DNA from: Pseudomonas kitaguniensis
GTDB taxonomy: Bacteria; Pseudomonadota; Gammaproteobacteria; Pseudomonadales; Pseudomonadaceae
NCBI RefSeq assembly: GCF_009296165.1
Contig: NZ_VUAZ01000022.1
Location: 1 to 50,766, forward strand
Length of the DNA stretch: 50,766 nt
Reading direction: 5' to 3'
The position numbers and the translations under genes were made by a program. The first letter of the stretch is position 1, and the number at the start of each line of letters is the position of its first letter. The notes beneath the pieces were generated by a model. It saw only the letters and a list, made by a program, of their open reading frames with translations, searched no databases and was not told where the DNA came from. Shown here one piece after another: positions 40,408 through 49,401 of this stretch.

Positions 40408-41909
40408 CAGTCGATCACCCGTCCTTTCAGTGCGAAGAGTCCTTGCGGGCGCTTCTGAATAAACAGAATGATCAGCGCGAGGATCAGGATTTTGCCGAGC
40501 ACGGCGCCGATCTGCGGTTCGAGAATTTTGTTGGCAATGCCCAAACCGAAAGCCGCCATTACGCTACCGGCCAACTGGCCGACACCGCCGAGTACCACCA
40601 CCAGGAACGAGTCGATGATGTAGCTCTGGCCGAGGTCCGGGCCGACGTTGCCGATCTGGCTGAGTGCTACGCCGCCAAGGCCGGCGATGCCGGAACCGAG
40701 GCCAAACGCGAGCATGTCTACGCGCCCGGTCGGCACGCCGCAGCAGGCGGCCATGTTGCGGTTCTGGGTAACCGCGCGCACGTTGAGGCCCAAACGGGTT
40801 TTGTTCAGCAGCAGCCAGGTCAGCACCACCACGCACAGCGCAAACGCGATGATCACGATGCGGTTGTACGGCAGCACCAGGTTGGGCAGCACTTGAATGC
40901 CGCCCGACAGCCACGCCGGGTTCGCCACTTCAACGTTCTGCGCGCCGAACACCAGGCGCACCAGTTGGATCAGCATCAAGCTGATGCCCCATGTCGCGAG
41001 TAGCGTTTCCAGAGGGCGGCCATACAGGTGACGAATCACCGTGCGTTCCAGCACCATGCCGATGGCGGCGGTGACGAAAAACGCCACCGGCAGCGCAATC
41101 AGCGGGTAGAACTCAATGGCGCCGGGCACATAGCGCTGCATCATTAATTGCACGACGTAGGTGGAATAGGCGCCGAGCATCAGCATCTCGCCGTGGGCCA
41201 TGTTGATCACGCCAAGCAGCCCGAACGTAATCGCCAGGCCCAAGGCGGCGAGCAGCAGGATTGAACCGAGCGACATGCCGCTGAAGGCTTGGCCGAGGAT
41301 CTCGCCGAACATCAATTTACGTTTGACTTGGGCCAGGCTGGTCTCGGCGGCGGTGTGCACGGCGGCGTCGGTTTCGACACCCGGCGCGAGCAACGCTTCA
41401 AGGCGCGTGCGCGCCAGCGGGTCACCGGTACCGCCCAGCAAACGCACGGCTTGCAGGCGAACGGCCGGGTCGCTGTCGACCAGTTGCAAGTTGGCCAGGG
41501 CCAAACTGAGGGCGGTGTGTACGTCCTCATTGGTTTCGGCGGCAACGCGCTGGTCGAGGAATTTGAGTTGCGCAGGTTGTGCGCTTTTTTGCAGGGTTTG
41601 CGCGGCGCCAAGACGCACTTTGGGGTCAGCAGCGAGCAGTTGCTGGCTGGCTTGTACGTTGTCGATCAGGCCGCGCAGACGGTTGTTCAGGCGCACGGTT
41701 TTGGTTTCACCGTTTAGCGTAAGTTGACCTTGTTGCAGCGCGTCGACCAGCTCGATACGCGCCGGGTCGGGCTGAGCGGCCCAGTCCTGCAGCAGTTTGG
41801 CTTGCTGCGTCGGGTTGGCCACGAGGAAATCTTCGGCGTCGCTGGCATGTGCGGCGAAAGGCAGCAACAGCAGGGCGGCGAGGATGAAGCGGTGGAGGGC
41901 AGTGGGCAT
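40407..41909 (-). CDS. urtB: Urea ABC transporter permease UrtB
   Basis: This 500-residue protein has a signal-like N-terminus and a periplasmic alpha-helical domain of about 200 residues with HEAT-like repeats (SDPAVRLQAVRLLGGTGDPL). A LivH-type permease core follows (ITFGLLGVINMAHGEMLMLG). The extra N-terminal domain is a known feature of UrtB and separates it from LivH. It follows urtA by 26 bases. Confidence 0.95.
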   Translation of the reverse strand: MPTALHRFILAALLLLPFAAHASDAEDFLVANPTQQAKLLQDWAAQPDPARIELVDALQQGQLTLNGETKTVRLNNRLRGLIDNVQASQQLLAADPKVRLGAAQTLQKSAQPAQLKFLDQRVAAETNEDVHTALSLALANLQLVDSDPAVRLQAVRLLGGTGDPLARTRLEALLAPGVETDAAVHTAAETSLAQVKRKLMFGEILGQAFSGMSLGSILLLAALGLAITFGLLGVINMAHGEMLMLGAYSTYVVQLMMQRYVPGAIEFYPLIALPVAFFVTAAIGMVLERTVIRHLYGRPLETLLATWGISLMLIQLVRLVFGAQNVEVANPAWLSGGIQVLPNLVLPYNRIVIIAFALCVVVLTWLLLNKTRLGLNVRAVTQNRNMAACCGVPTGRVDMLAFGLGSGIAGLGGVALSQIGNVGPDLGQSYIIDSFLVVVLGGVGQLAGSVMAAFGLGIANKILEPQIGAVLGKILILALIILFIQKRPQGLFALKGRVID

Positions 41910-41935
41910 AGAAAAGTGTCCTGATCATGCGCGGC

Positions 41936-43200
41936 TTAGTTGCTCTTCACCGCGTAATCCGGCTTCTTGTCATTGCCAGGAATGTACGGGCTCCACGGCT
42001 GTGCACGGATCGGCTCGTTGGTCTGCCATACGACGGAGAACTGCCCATCCGCCTGGATCTCGCCGATCATCACCGGCTTGTGCAGGTGGTGGTTGGTTTT
42101 ATCCATGGTCAGGGTAAAGCCCGACGGCGCGGCGAAGGTCTGGCCGGCCAGTGCTTCACGCATTTGTCGACGTCGGTGGACTTGGCTTTTTCCGCCGCCT
42201 GCGCCCACATATGAATGCCCACATAGGTGGCTTCCATTGGGTCGTTGGTCACGGCTTTATCCGCGCCCGGCAGGTTGTGCGCCTTGGCATAGGCCTTCCA
42301 GTCGGCGACGAATTTTTTGTTCACCGGGTTCTCGACCGACTGGAAGTAGTTCCAGGCGGCAAGGTTGCCCACCAGCGGCTTGGTGTCGATGCCGCGCAGT
42401 TCTTCTTCACCCACCGAGAACGCGACTACCGGTACGTCGGTTGCCTTCAAGCCCTGGTTGGCGAGTTCTTTGTAGAACGGCACGTTGGAGTCGCCATTCA
42501 CGGTGGAGATCACTGCGGTTTTGCCGCCGGCGGAGAATTTTTTGATGTTGGCGACGATGGTCTGGTAATCGGCGTGGCCGAACGGGGTGTAGACCTCTTC
42601 AATATCTTTATCCGCGACGCCTTTAGCGTGCAGGAACGAACGCAAAATCTTGTTGGTGGTGCGTGGGTAAACATAGTCGGTGCCCAACAGGAAGAAACGC
42701 TTGGCACTGCCGCCTTCTTCGCTCATCAGGTATTCCACCGCAGGGATCGCCTGCTGGTTCGGCGCCGCACCGGTATAGAACACGTTAGGCGACATCTCTT
42801 CGCCTTCGTATTGCACCGGGTAGAACAACAGGCCGTTGAGTTCTTCGAACACCGGCAGCACCGATTTACGCGACACCGAGGTCCAGCAACCAAACACCAC
42901 GGCGACTTTGTCCTGGGTCAGCAACTGGCGGCCTTTTTCGGCAAACAGCGGCCAGTTAGACGCCGGGTCTACGACCACCGGTTCGAGCATTTTGCCGTTG
43001 ACGCCGCCCTTGGCGTTGATCTCGTCGATGGTCATCAACGCCATGTCTTTAAGCGAGGTTTCGGAGATGGCCATGGTCCCCGACAACGAATGCAGGATGC
43101 CGACCTTGATGGTCTCGGCGGCCTGTACAGTCCAGGTCAACCCCATGGCGACAATGGATGCCGACAAAGTAAAAGCCTTGATCAAGCTACGACGCTGCAT
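41936..43200 (-). pseudogene. urtA: Urea ABC transporter substrate-binding protein, frameshifted
   Basis: With one base restored the gene encodes 421 residues. It starts at ATG 43200 behind ACGGAG, with a signal peptide (MQRRSLIKAFTLSASIVAMG, then LTWTVQAAE) of possible Tat type because of the Arg-Arg. The mature part (IKVGILHSLSGTMAISETSL, then GGVNGKMLEPVVVDPASNWP) is typical of the urea/short-chain amide binding protein UrtA. The break near 42164 is in an A-run on the coding strand (GAC-AAA-TGC for GAC-AAA-ATG-CGT). The C-terminal part (REALAGQTFAAPSGFTLTMD to the stop at 41936) is intact. Sequencing error is likely. Confidence 0.93.
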
Positions 43201-43249
43201 GGTGCGATCTCCGTAAACCGATATTTTTGTGGGCAGATACGCAGGACTT

Positions 43250-43265
43250 TGCAAAGGCTGTGCCT
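43250..43265 (-). promoter_or_regulatory. urtA: Sigma-54 promoter of the urt-ure operon
   Basis: On the minus strand AGGCACAGCCTTTGCA matches TGGCACG-N4-TTGCW with two changes, both outside the invariant GG and GC, which are correctly ten bases apart. It predicts a start near 43240 and a 40-base leader to urtA. Farther upstream, 43320-43360 contains GGTGCG/TGCAC half-sites resembling NtrC sites. Confidence 0.68.
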
Positions 43266-43441
43266 GCGGCACTTAACACCGGGTTAAAGGGCAACTGAGC
43301 GCTGAGGCTGACGGTGGCGCGCACCAACTTGGCGCCGCAATCGCCACCGAGTGCACGGCAGGCCCTTAAAAAGGGCGCAGGCACAGGCAGGCAGTGCGAT
43401 TGCGCGATTTGGTCTGCGCCGGTAACGGCTGAACGCTGACC

Positions 43442-44452
43442 TCAGCGTTTGCGCATCAAGCCGATAAAAAACAGCCCGCCGATGGCTGCCGTCGCCACGC
43501 CAATCGGTAGGTCTTCGGGGGCGATCAGGGTGCGGGCTGCGACGTCCACCCACACCAGAAACACACTGCCCAGCAGTACGCACACCGGCAGCAATCGGCG
43601 GTGCTCGGCGCCGACCAAACGGCGGGCGATGTGCGGCACCATCAGGCCGACAAAACCGATGGAACCGCTGATGGACACCAGCACGCCGGTCATCAAGGAC
43701 GCGACCAGGAACACTTTCAGCCGCACGTTGCGCGCGTTCAGGCCCAGGGTCACGGCGGTTTGCTCGCCAGCCATCAAGGCATTCAACGGCCGCGCCATGC
43801 CCAGCAGCAATACCAGCCCCAGCAGCACGGTAGCGGCGGGGATCGCCAGCAGCTCCCAACGCGCCAGGCCCAAGCCGCCAAGCATCCAGAACATCACCGC
43901 CGACGCGGCGCGGTGGTCGCCCATAAACAGCAGCAGGTTGGCCACCGCCATCATCACGAACGACACCGCCACGCCGCACAGCAACAGCCGGTCACTTTCC
44001 AGGCGGCCGTTACGGCTGGCCACCGCCAGCACCACCAGCATGCTCAACAAGGCCCCGATAAACGCGGCAATCGGCAAGGTCAGCACACCGATGATTTGCC
44101 CCACATGCAGCACCACAATCACCGCGCCGAGGGTGGCGCCGGAGGTCACGCCCAACAGATGCGGGTCGGCCAGCGGGTTGCGCGTCACCGCCTGCAACAC
44201 GGCACCGATCAACGCCAGCCCAGCGCCCACCAGCGCACCCAGCAGCATGCGCGGCACGCGGATCAGCCACACAATATGTTCCTGCCCCGCGCTCCAGTTG
44301 ACGGCACCGATACCGAACGCCTTGTTCAGCAAAATTTGCCACACCACCTCCACCGGCACCCGCGCCGAGCCGAACCCCAGCGAGACCACACACGAGACCA
44401 GCAGCAACGCGCCCAGCGCAATCAGCAACAGCCTGTAGCGACGAGTGATCAT
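43442..44452 (-). CDS. FecCD-type ABC transporter permease
   Basis: This 336-residue membrane protein has about ten helices and the FecCD/BtuC signatures VPRMLLGALVGAGLALIGAV, VTRNPLADPHLLGVTSGATL and SGSIGFVGLMVPHIARRLVG. Such permeases import iron-siderophores, haem, cobalamin or other metal complexes. The start overlaps the stop of the binding-protein gene (ATGA). It is the last gene of the ATPase, binding-protein, permease operon. Confidence 0.93.
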   Translation of the reverse strand: MITRRYRLLLIALGALLLVSCVVSLGFGSARVPVEVVWQILLNKAFGIGAVNWSAGQEHIVWLIRVPRMLLGALVGAGLALIGAVLQAVTRNPLADPHLLGVTSGATLGAVIVVLHVGQIIGVLTLPIAAFIGALLSMLVVLAVASRNGRLESDRLLLCGVAVSFVMMAVANLLLFMGDHRAASAVMFWMLGGLGLARWELLAIPAATVLLGLVLLLGMARPLNALMAGEQTAVTLGLNARNVRLKVFLVASLMTGVLVSISGSIGFVGLMVPHIARRLVGAEHRRLLPVCVLLGSVFLVWVDVAARTLIAPEDLPIGVATAAIGGLFFIGLMRKR

Positions 44453-45394
44453 TCGCCGTGAAACCCCTTGGCCAGCGTTTCAACCGCCAACACGTTGTCG
44501 ATACCCGGCGTTGCCTGCACGTAGGGGATCACGATAAAGCGCTGGTTCTTGATCGCGTCCACCGACTGCAGGGCCGGGTTATTGAGCAGGAACTGTTGTT
44601 TTTGCTCGGCGGTGGTTTCGCTGTAGTCGACGATCACGATCACCTGCGGGTTGCGCTCCACCACGGTCTCCCAGTTGACACGGGTCCAACTGCGTCGACG
44701 TCATCGAGAATATTGCGCCCACCGGCGGCGGCGATCAGCGCGTGCGGCATGCCCAGGCGGCCGGACGTCATGGCGCGGTCTTCGCCGCTGTCATACAGGA
44801 ACACGCGCGGTTTGCTGGCAGGCAGGTGTTTTTGCACCTCGGCAACCTGCGCCTGCATCTGCGCGATCAAGGCAGCGGCGCGGTCTTGCACATCGAAGAT
44901 CTTGCCCAGGTTGCGCAGGTCGTTATAGGTGTCGTCCAGCGTGGCGGCCGGGCGCTTCATCACAAACGCGCACGACTCGGTCAGCTCATACACGTTGATC
45001 CCCAAGGGTTGCAGGGTTTGCGGCGTGAGGTCACCGCCCACGCGCATGCCGTAGTCCCAGCCGGCGAAGAAGAAATCGACGTTGGCATTCAGCAGGGTTT
45101 CCACCGACGGGTACTTGCTCGCCAGCTCCGGCAGGCCGTCGAGGATCGCCGCCATTTGCGGCGTGACCGACTTCCAGCCGGTGACGCCGCTGTAACCGGC
45201 CATGTGCGATTTGAGGCCGAGTGCGAGCATCATCTGCGTCATGTTGATGTCGTGGCTGACCGCGTGTTTCGGCGCTTCCTGAAAGGTCACGTCGCGGTTG
45301 CAGCTTTTGATGGTCACCGGGTAATCGGTCGCCGCGGCGAAGGCGTGGGCAGTGCCGAACAACAGGGCGAGAGAGAGCAGGGCGCGCAGGTCAT
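44449..45394 (-). pseudogene. Metal-complex ABC transporter substrate-binding protein, two frameshifts
   Basis: The start is an ATG at 45394 that overlaps the ATPase stop (ATGA), but the frame is one base short within the first codons (ATG-ACC-TGC for ATG-ACC-CTG). The restored signal peptide LRALLSLALLFGTAHAFA then leads into ATDYPVTIKSCNRDVTFQEA. A second base is missing near 44689 (after GGRNILDDVDA), beyond which WTRVNWETVVERNPQVIVIV continues to the stop. The restored length is about 315 residues. The family is the BtuF/FepB-like cluster A-2 binding proteins. The ligand may be a cobalamin-like or metallophore complex; PA2913 of P. aeruginosa appears to be the nearest counterpart from memory. 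Confidence 0.85.
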
Positions 45395-46179
45395 GGTTGG
45401 GTTATCCAAGTGATTCGGGGGTAGCCGGACAAGGGGTGAGTGTCGATCAGGGCGTCGACGCCAAACACGTCGCGCAGCAACTCGACGGTCAGTACGTCGT
45501 GGGGCGTGCCGCTGGCGACGATGCGCCCGTGGTTGATCACGTACAGGCGGTCACAGAAGGCGGCGGCCAGGTTGAGGTCGTGGATGCTCGCCAGCGTGCC
45601 GATGTTCAAGCGTTTGACCAGCTTCAGAAGCTCCAGCTGATAGCGCGGGTCGAGGTGGTTGGTCGGCTCATCCAGAATCAGCAGTTGCGGTTGCTGCGCC
45701 AAGGCGCGGGCGAGAATCACCCGCTGTTTTTCACCGCCCGACAGCGTGGCAAACGCATGGTCTTCGAAGTCCTGCATGCCCACCGACGTCAACACGCTGC
45801 GCACCCGTTGCTGGTCGTGCAGCGTGTCGCCATCGAACAAGCCTTTGTGGGGCGTACGGCCCATGGCGACCACTTCATCCACACGCAAACCGAAGGCATC
45901 GGGGAACTCCTGCAGCACCACGGCGACGCGTTGCGCACACCACTTGGCGCTGTGTTTCCAAACGTTCTGATGCGCGAGCAGCACCTCGCCGTGTTGCGGT
46001 TTGCTGAACCGGTAAGCACAGCGCAACAGGCTGGTCTTGCCGCTGCCATTGGGGCCGATCAGCCCGACAAACTCCCCCGCACCGACCTGCAGGCTGGCGT
46101 CACGCAGTTGGAACTGGTGGCTGCAATGGTCGTGACCCGGTGGGGTCCAGGCCAAGCCGGTTATAGCGAGTGACGTCAT
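45391..46179 (-). CDS. FepC/BtuD-type ABC transporter ATP-binding protein
   Basis: This protein of about 262 residues has Walker A GPNGSGKT, signature LSGGEKQRVILARAL, Walker B LLILDEPTNHLDPRY and the H-loop SIHDLN, all of the metal-chelate importer type. I chose ATG 46179; an in-frame TTG four codons upstream is possible. It is the first gene of the three-gene importer operon. A Zur-box-like operator lies about 125 bases upstream. A degenerate REP half (46211-46234) lies in the leader. Confidence 0.92.
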   Translation of the reverse strand: MTSLAITGLAWTPPGHDHCSHQFQLRDASLQVGAGEFVGLIGPNGSGKTSLLRCAYRFSKPQHGEVLLAHQNVWKHSAKWCAQRVAVVLQEFPDAFGLRVDEVVAMGRTPHKGLFDGDTLHDQQRVRSVLTSVGMQDFEDHAFATLSGGEKQRVILARALAQQPQLLILDEPTNHLDPRYQLELLKLVKRLNIGTLASIHDLNLAAAFCDRLYVINHGRIVASGTPHDVLTVELLRDVFGVDALIDTHPLSGYPRITWITQP

Positions 46180-46266
46180 CAATGTTCTCAAGGTCAGCGC
46201 AAATCAAAAATGTGGGAGCAAGCAAGCCCCTTGTTCATCGGTTGATCAGTCTTACTGGAAGGGTTA

Positions 46267-46287
46267 CTCGCCGCAGGGCGCGGCGAG
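46267..46287. repeat. Perfect hairpin in leader of the importer operon
   Basis: CTCGCCGC (46267-46274) and GCGGCGAG (46280-46287) form an 8-bp GC-rich stem with loop AGGGC. There is no T-run, so it is not an obvious terminator. It lies between the operator and the ATPase gene. Confidence 0.6.
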
Positions 46288-46302
46288 CAACGATAGCGCA
46301 GA

Positions 46303-46323
46303 AAGTGTTATAAGTTAACACTT
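46303..46323. promoter_or_regulatory. Zur-box-like operator
   Basis: AAGTGTTA and TAACACTT form a perfect 8-bp inverted repeat around the spacer TAAGT. The core GTTATAAGTTAAC differs at one position from the Zur pattern GTTATANNATAAC. Its place upstream of a metal-chelate importer suggests repression by Zur when zinc is plentiful. P. aeruginosa PA2911-PA2914, to which this operon looks related, responds to zinc limitation. Confidence 0.6.
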
Positions 46324-46388
46324 ATTGGCTGCGACACACAGGTCGCGCAAGGCTACACAAGGGCTCTGTTTTAGGTAGCTCGCCTGTT

Positions 46389-47873
46389 TCACGCGGAACC
46401 TGAAGCAGATTCACGTGGGCTAAAAAACCGCGCCAACACCAGACGATCCAGCGCCCACACCACGATCAACGAGGCGCCTACCAGCGGAAAAATGATCGCC
46501 AGCGCGAGCATGATCAGCATCGCGGTTTTCCACTTCGGCAGGTCATGGCGCAACGGTGGAACGCCCAGCCCACCGGCTGGCCGGCGCTTCCACCAGATCA
46601 CCAGACCACTCACCGCACTGAGCAGAATCATCAGGCAAATCAGCAGCACGATCAGTTGGTTGACCCAACCGAACATCTTGCCTTCATGCAGCATCACGCC
46701 GGTTTCGGTGGCGCGTGCCAGCGTGTTGTAGTGCGCCCAGCGCACATCGGCGAGCACCTTGCCGGTGTACTGATCCATGTGCAGCGTGGCGTCGTTGCGC
46801 GGGTCGTCGGCAAATACCGCGACGGTGAACACGCCGGTGGCCGTGGTCGGGAAGGTGATGCTGTAGCCGGGCTCGACCTTGCGTGAGTTGGCCATATCGA
46901 CCACCTGTTGCAGGCGCACCGTCGGCGCGGCGGGGCCTGCCTGCATCGCGCCGTGGTTCATGTGTTCGGCGTGGTCGCCGGACATCGGCATTGGCGTGTT
47001 CTCCATCGCCCACGGCACGGTCTGTTGGCTCGCGGTATTGAGGCTGCGCGCTTGCTGGTCGGACTGCGGCACGTTGTTCCACATGGCCGCCGGGAAGCGA
47101 TTCCACAAGTCGGCGTATTGCTTGCCCCAGAAGCCGGTCCAGGTCATGCCGCTGAGCAGCATCACCAGCAAAAACGCCGCGCCCCAAAAGCCTGCGACCG
47201 CATGCATGTCACGCCAGAACACCCGGCCACGTGTGTTAAAGCGAGGCCACAACACCCCGGCCGACGACTTGCCGCGCGGCCACCACAGGTACACGCCAGA
47301 GACCACCAGCATCACGCCCCAGCCAGCGGCGAGTTCCACCAGGCGGTCGCCGACCGTGCCGATCATCAGCTCGCCGTGGAGTGCGCGGGCGATGGCTTGC
47401 AGGTTGTATTTGGCATCCTGCTCGCCGAGCACTCTGCCGCGATACGGGTCGACGAACACGGTGACGTCGCGCCCGCCGTCATGCATCACAAATTGCGCGC
47501 TGCGGGTGGCATCGGCAGGCGGCAGGTATTTGCTGATCGTGCCTTGGGGGAAGGCCGCTTGCGCGCGTTGCAATTGTTCATCGGCACTTAACGCGTGCGC
47601 AGCGGGTTGCACGTTGAGCAAGTCGCCGTACATCAGCGGGTCGAGTTGCGGTTTGAACAGGTAAATGATGCCGGTCAGCGCCAACAGCACCATAAACGGC
47701 GCCACAAACAGCCCGGCGTAAAAGTGCCAACGCCAAGCCAGGTTGTAGAAAGAAACTGTTTGAGAACCCTTGTGGGAGGGGGTTGGCTCCCGATGTTTTT
47801 TATGGCCGGTGCCGGTTGGCGCGGGGCTTTCGGGAGTGTGATCAGCGTGGGTGTCAGCAGAAAACCTGGACAT
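46389..47873 (-). CDS. PepSY-associated transmembrane protein
   Basis: This protein of about 494 residues has four membrane helices (one near WRWHFYAGLFVAPFMVLLAL, two central, one near VLLICLMILLSAVSGLVIWW) and PepSY periplasmic domains. Such proteins are found in iron- or copper-regulated operons and may act as metalloreductases. A Met/His-rich stretch (TPMPMSGDHAEHMNHGAM) in the periplasmic part suggests copper handling, in line with the neighbours. An ATG four codons upstream (47885) is possible. Near residues 30-40 the reading frame runs through a REP-like sequence, encoding HREPTPSHKGS. It is the last gene of the DUF2946-PCuAC-DUF2946-PepSY cassette. Confidence 0.9.
   Translation of the reverse strand: MSRFSADTHADHTPESPAPTGTGHKKHREPTPSHKGSQTVSFYNLAWRWHFYAGLFVAPFMVLLALTGIIYLFKPQLDPLMYGDLLNVQPAAHALSADEQLQRAQAAFPQGTISKYLPPADATRSAQFVMHDGGRDVTVFVDPYRGRVLGEQDAKYNLQAIARALHGELMIGTVGDRLVELAAGWGVMLVVSGVYLWWPRGKSSAGVLWPRFNTRGRVFWRDMHAVAGFWGAAFLLVMLLSGMTWTGFWGKQYADLWNRFPAAMWNNVPQSDQQARSLNTASQQTVPWAMENTPMPMSGDHAEHMNHGAMQAGPAAPTVRLQQVVDMANSRKVEPGYSITFPTTATGVFTVAVFADDPRNDATLHMDQYTGKVLADVRWAHYNTLARATETGVMLHEGKMFGWVNQLIVLLICLMILLSAVSGLVIWWKRRPAGGLGVPPLRHDLPKWKTAMLIMLALAIIFPLVGASLIVVWALDRLVLARFFSPRESASGSA
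47770..47796. repeat. REP-like sequence inside the PepSY gene
   Basis: TTGTGGGAGGGGGTTGGCTC followed by CCGATGT is a REP variant in the coding region of the cytoplasmic N-terminal tail, translated without breaking the frame. Confidence 0.7.
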
Positions 47874-47966
47874 GACAAATTCCATCCATCAATCGTAAAC
47901 AACACGGCCAGCAGCCTGCGGCTGTCTGTTTAAAGTCGGCCTGGGTGAAGTAACGTTATGCAGTGC

Positions 47967-48368
47967 TTACGCAGTGATGGGTGGCGCGCGGCTGCGGGCG
48001 CCGGGGAAGATGTTCTGTCGGGCATGGCCCAGGCGGATGGCCGGGGTGAGGGCGCTGGCCGTTGGCACAGTGCCAAGCGTCAGGTACGACACACTGCCAG
48101 GCAGTGCCGGGCAACTGAACAGCAGTTCGCAATAGCCGCACTTGGCCCACAGCGCATGATGTTCGTCGGGGGCTTTAGGGTGATGGGCATCGCCGTGACT
48201 GCCCGGCATGTCCATGGACATTTCCATCGGCATAGCGGCGTGGTGATCCATCGGCATCGCTTGGGAAATCAGCGGACCGATAAAGATCATCAGCATGGCG
48301 AACAGGCTGATCCAACTGCCGCGCATCCGGCGCTGGTGTGGAGACAACCTGGCGCGAGGGGCGCCCAT
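47967..48368 (-). CDS. DUF2946 family protein, second copy
   Basis: This 133-residue protein has an N-terminal hydrophobic segment (GSWISLFAMLMIFIGPLISQ) followed by a Met/His-rich stretch (MDHHAAMPMEMSMDMPGSHG) and the DUF2946 motif KCGYCELLFSCPAL with paired Cys. The family occurs beside copper transport genes, and the His/Met/Cys content suggests copper binding, which is inference. It starts 11 bases after the PCuAC stop. Confidence 0.88.
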   Translation of the reverse strand: MGAPRARLSPHQRRMRGSWISLFAMLMIFIGPLISQAMPMDHHAAMPMEMSMDMPGSHGDAHHPKAPDEHHALWAKCGYCELLFSCPALPGSVSYLTLGTVPTASALTPAIRLGHARQNIFPGARSRAPPITA

Positions 48369-48379
48369 CGGGTGTTGGC

Positions 48380-48862
48380 CTATTGAGCGTGCTGATGCCC
48401 TTGGGTGGCGATCGGCGGCACTTTCTGCACCGACACTTCCACCTCGACCTTGCCGGCTTTTTCGAAGGTCAGGGTCAGCGGGAATTGCTTGCCATCGGCC
48501 AACAGGCTGCGGTCTTTAAGGCCCAGCAACATCACGTGATAGGCCATCGGCGCAAAGGTCAAATCACTCTTGGCCGGCACCGTCACGCTGAGCACATGCT
48601 GCATCTTCATCAAGTCGCCCTGCATCACATGCTCATGCAGCTCGGCCTTGTCCGCCACCGGCGTCTCGACACTGAGCAAACGGTCGGCGGTAGCCCCGCT
48701 GTTATGAATCACAAAATACGCCGCGACGGTCGGCGCATTCGGCGGCAACTCCTGTGACCACGGGTCGCTGACCAGCAAGTCGCCGACCTTGTAGTCTTCG
48801 GCATTCGCGGCACTGAACACCGGCAGCAACAACGCAGCCAGTAGCAGGGAAGATTTGAGCAT
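48380..48862 (-). CDS. Periplasmic copper chaperone PCu(A)C
   Basis: This 160-residue protein has a signal peptide (MLKSSLLLAALLLPVFSAAN) and the cupredoxin-like PCuAC domain. The copper ligands of the H(M)x10Mx21HxM motif are visible in ELHEHVMQGDLMKMQHV and APMAYHVML. PCuAC proteins deliver Cu(I) to cytochrome oxidase or sequester it. The C-terminal tail GHQHAQ may bind extra metal. It lies between two DUF2946 genes. Confidence 0.93.
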   Translation of the reverse strand: MLKSSLLLAALLLPVFSAANAEDYKVGDLLVSDPWSQELPPNAPTVAAYFVIHNSGATADRLLSVETPVADKAELHEHVMQGDLMKMQHVLSVTVPAKSDLTFAPMAYHVMLLGLKDRSLLADGKQFPLTLTFEKAGKVEVEVSVQKVPPIATQGHQHAQ

Positions 48863-48908
48863 GGCAGTTCTCCAGAACGGTTCTAAACGCAGTTAACGTG
48901 CGAAACAG

Positions 48909-49304
48909 TCAGACCGTGGGGGAGGCGCGCGGGTTAAGACTCGGCCATTGCTGGCGCGGCGCAGGGTTTTGCACTGCCGCTGGCGACACGCCCGGCACCG
49001 CATCAAACCGTGTGACATACACCTGCGGCACGTGCCCCGGCAGCGCCACCCACGGTGCAGAGCCTGAGCAACACGCGCAATGCTGCAGGGTCGAATGGTC
49101 GTCTTGCTGCGGCGCCGGAATATCCAGTTTGCCCAGCGCAATGGCCTTCAGGCTGGCGCCATTCGACGAACAAAAACTGCCCCACAGCATTTGCTGAACA
49201 GGGTCTTGGGAGTGCTGCATCGCGCTGGCCATCGGCATGGCAAAAGCGTTGAACAGCACTGCGAAGCAGGCGATCCACACACTTGCAAAGCGTTGACGGG
49301 CCAT
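48909..49304 (-). CDS. DUF2946 family protein, first copy
   Basis: This protein of about 131 residues has a signal-type N-terminus (FASVWIACFAVLFNAFAMPM) and a central Cys cluster HCACCSGSAPW typical of DUF2946. I chose ATG 49304; a TTG three codons upstream is possible. It is the first gene of the copper cassette, with 97 bases to the antitoxin gene upstream. That gap contains an imperfect hairpin CAGGC/GCCTG near 49331-49350. Confidence 0.86.
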   Translation of the reverse strand: MARQRFASVWIACFAVLFNAFAMPMASAMQHSQDPVQQMLWGSFCSSNGASLKAIALGKLDIPAPQQDDHSTLQHCACCSGSAPWVALPGHVPQVYVTRFDAVPGVSPAAVQNPAPRQQWPSLNPRASPTV

Positions 49305-49401
49305 GGCGGACAATCCGTAGGGTTAAGCGATCAGGCGGGTATTTAGCCTGAACGGGGGGCATAAGTAAAAAGGCGTGGTGTGGTTTGGTGTCACAGGGCT
49401 A

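Noticed and set aside
46267..46287. Cobalamin riboswitch or terminator upstream of the importer operon
   Set aside because: Only one simple hairpin without a T-run; no B12-box-like sequence was recognised.
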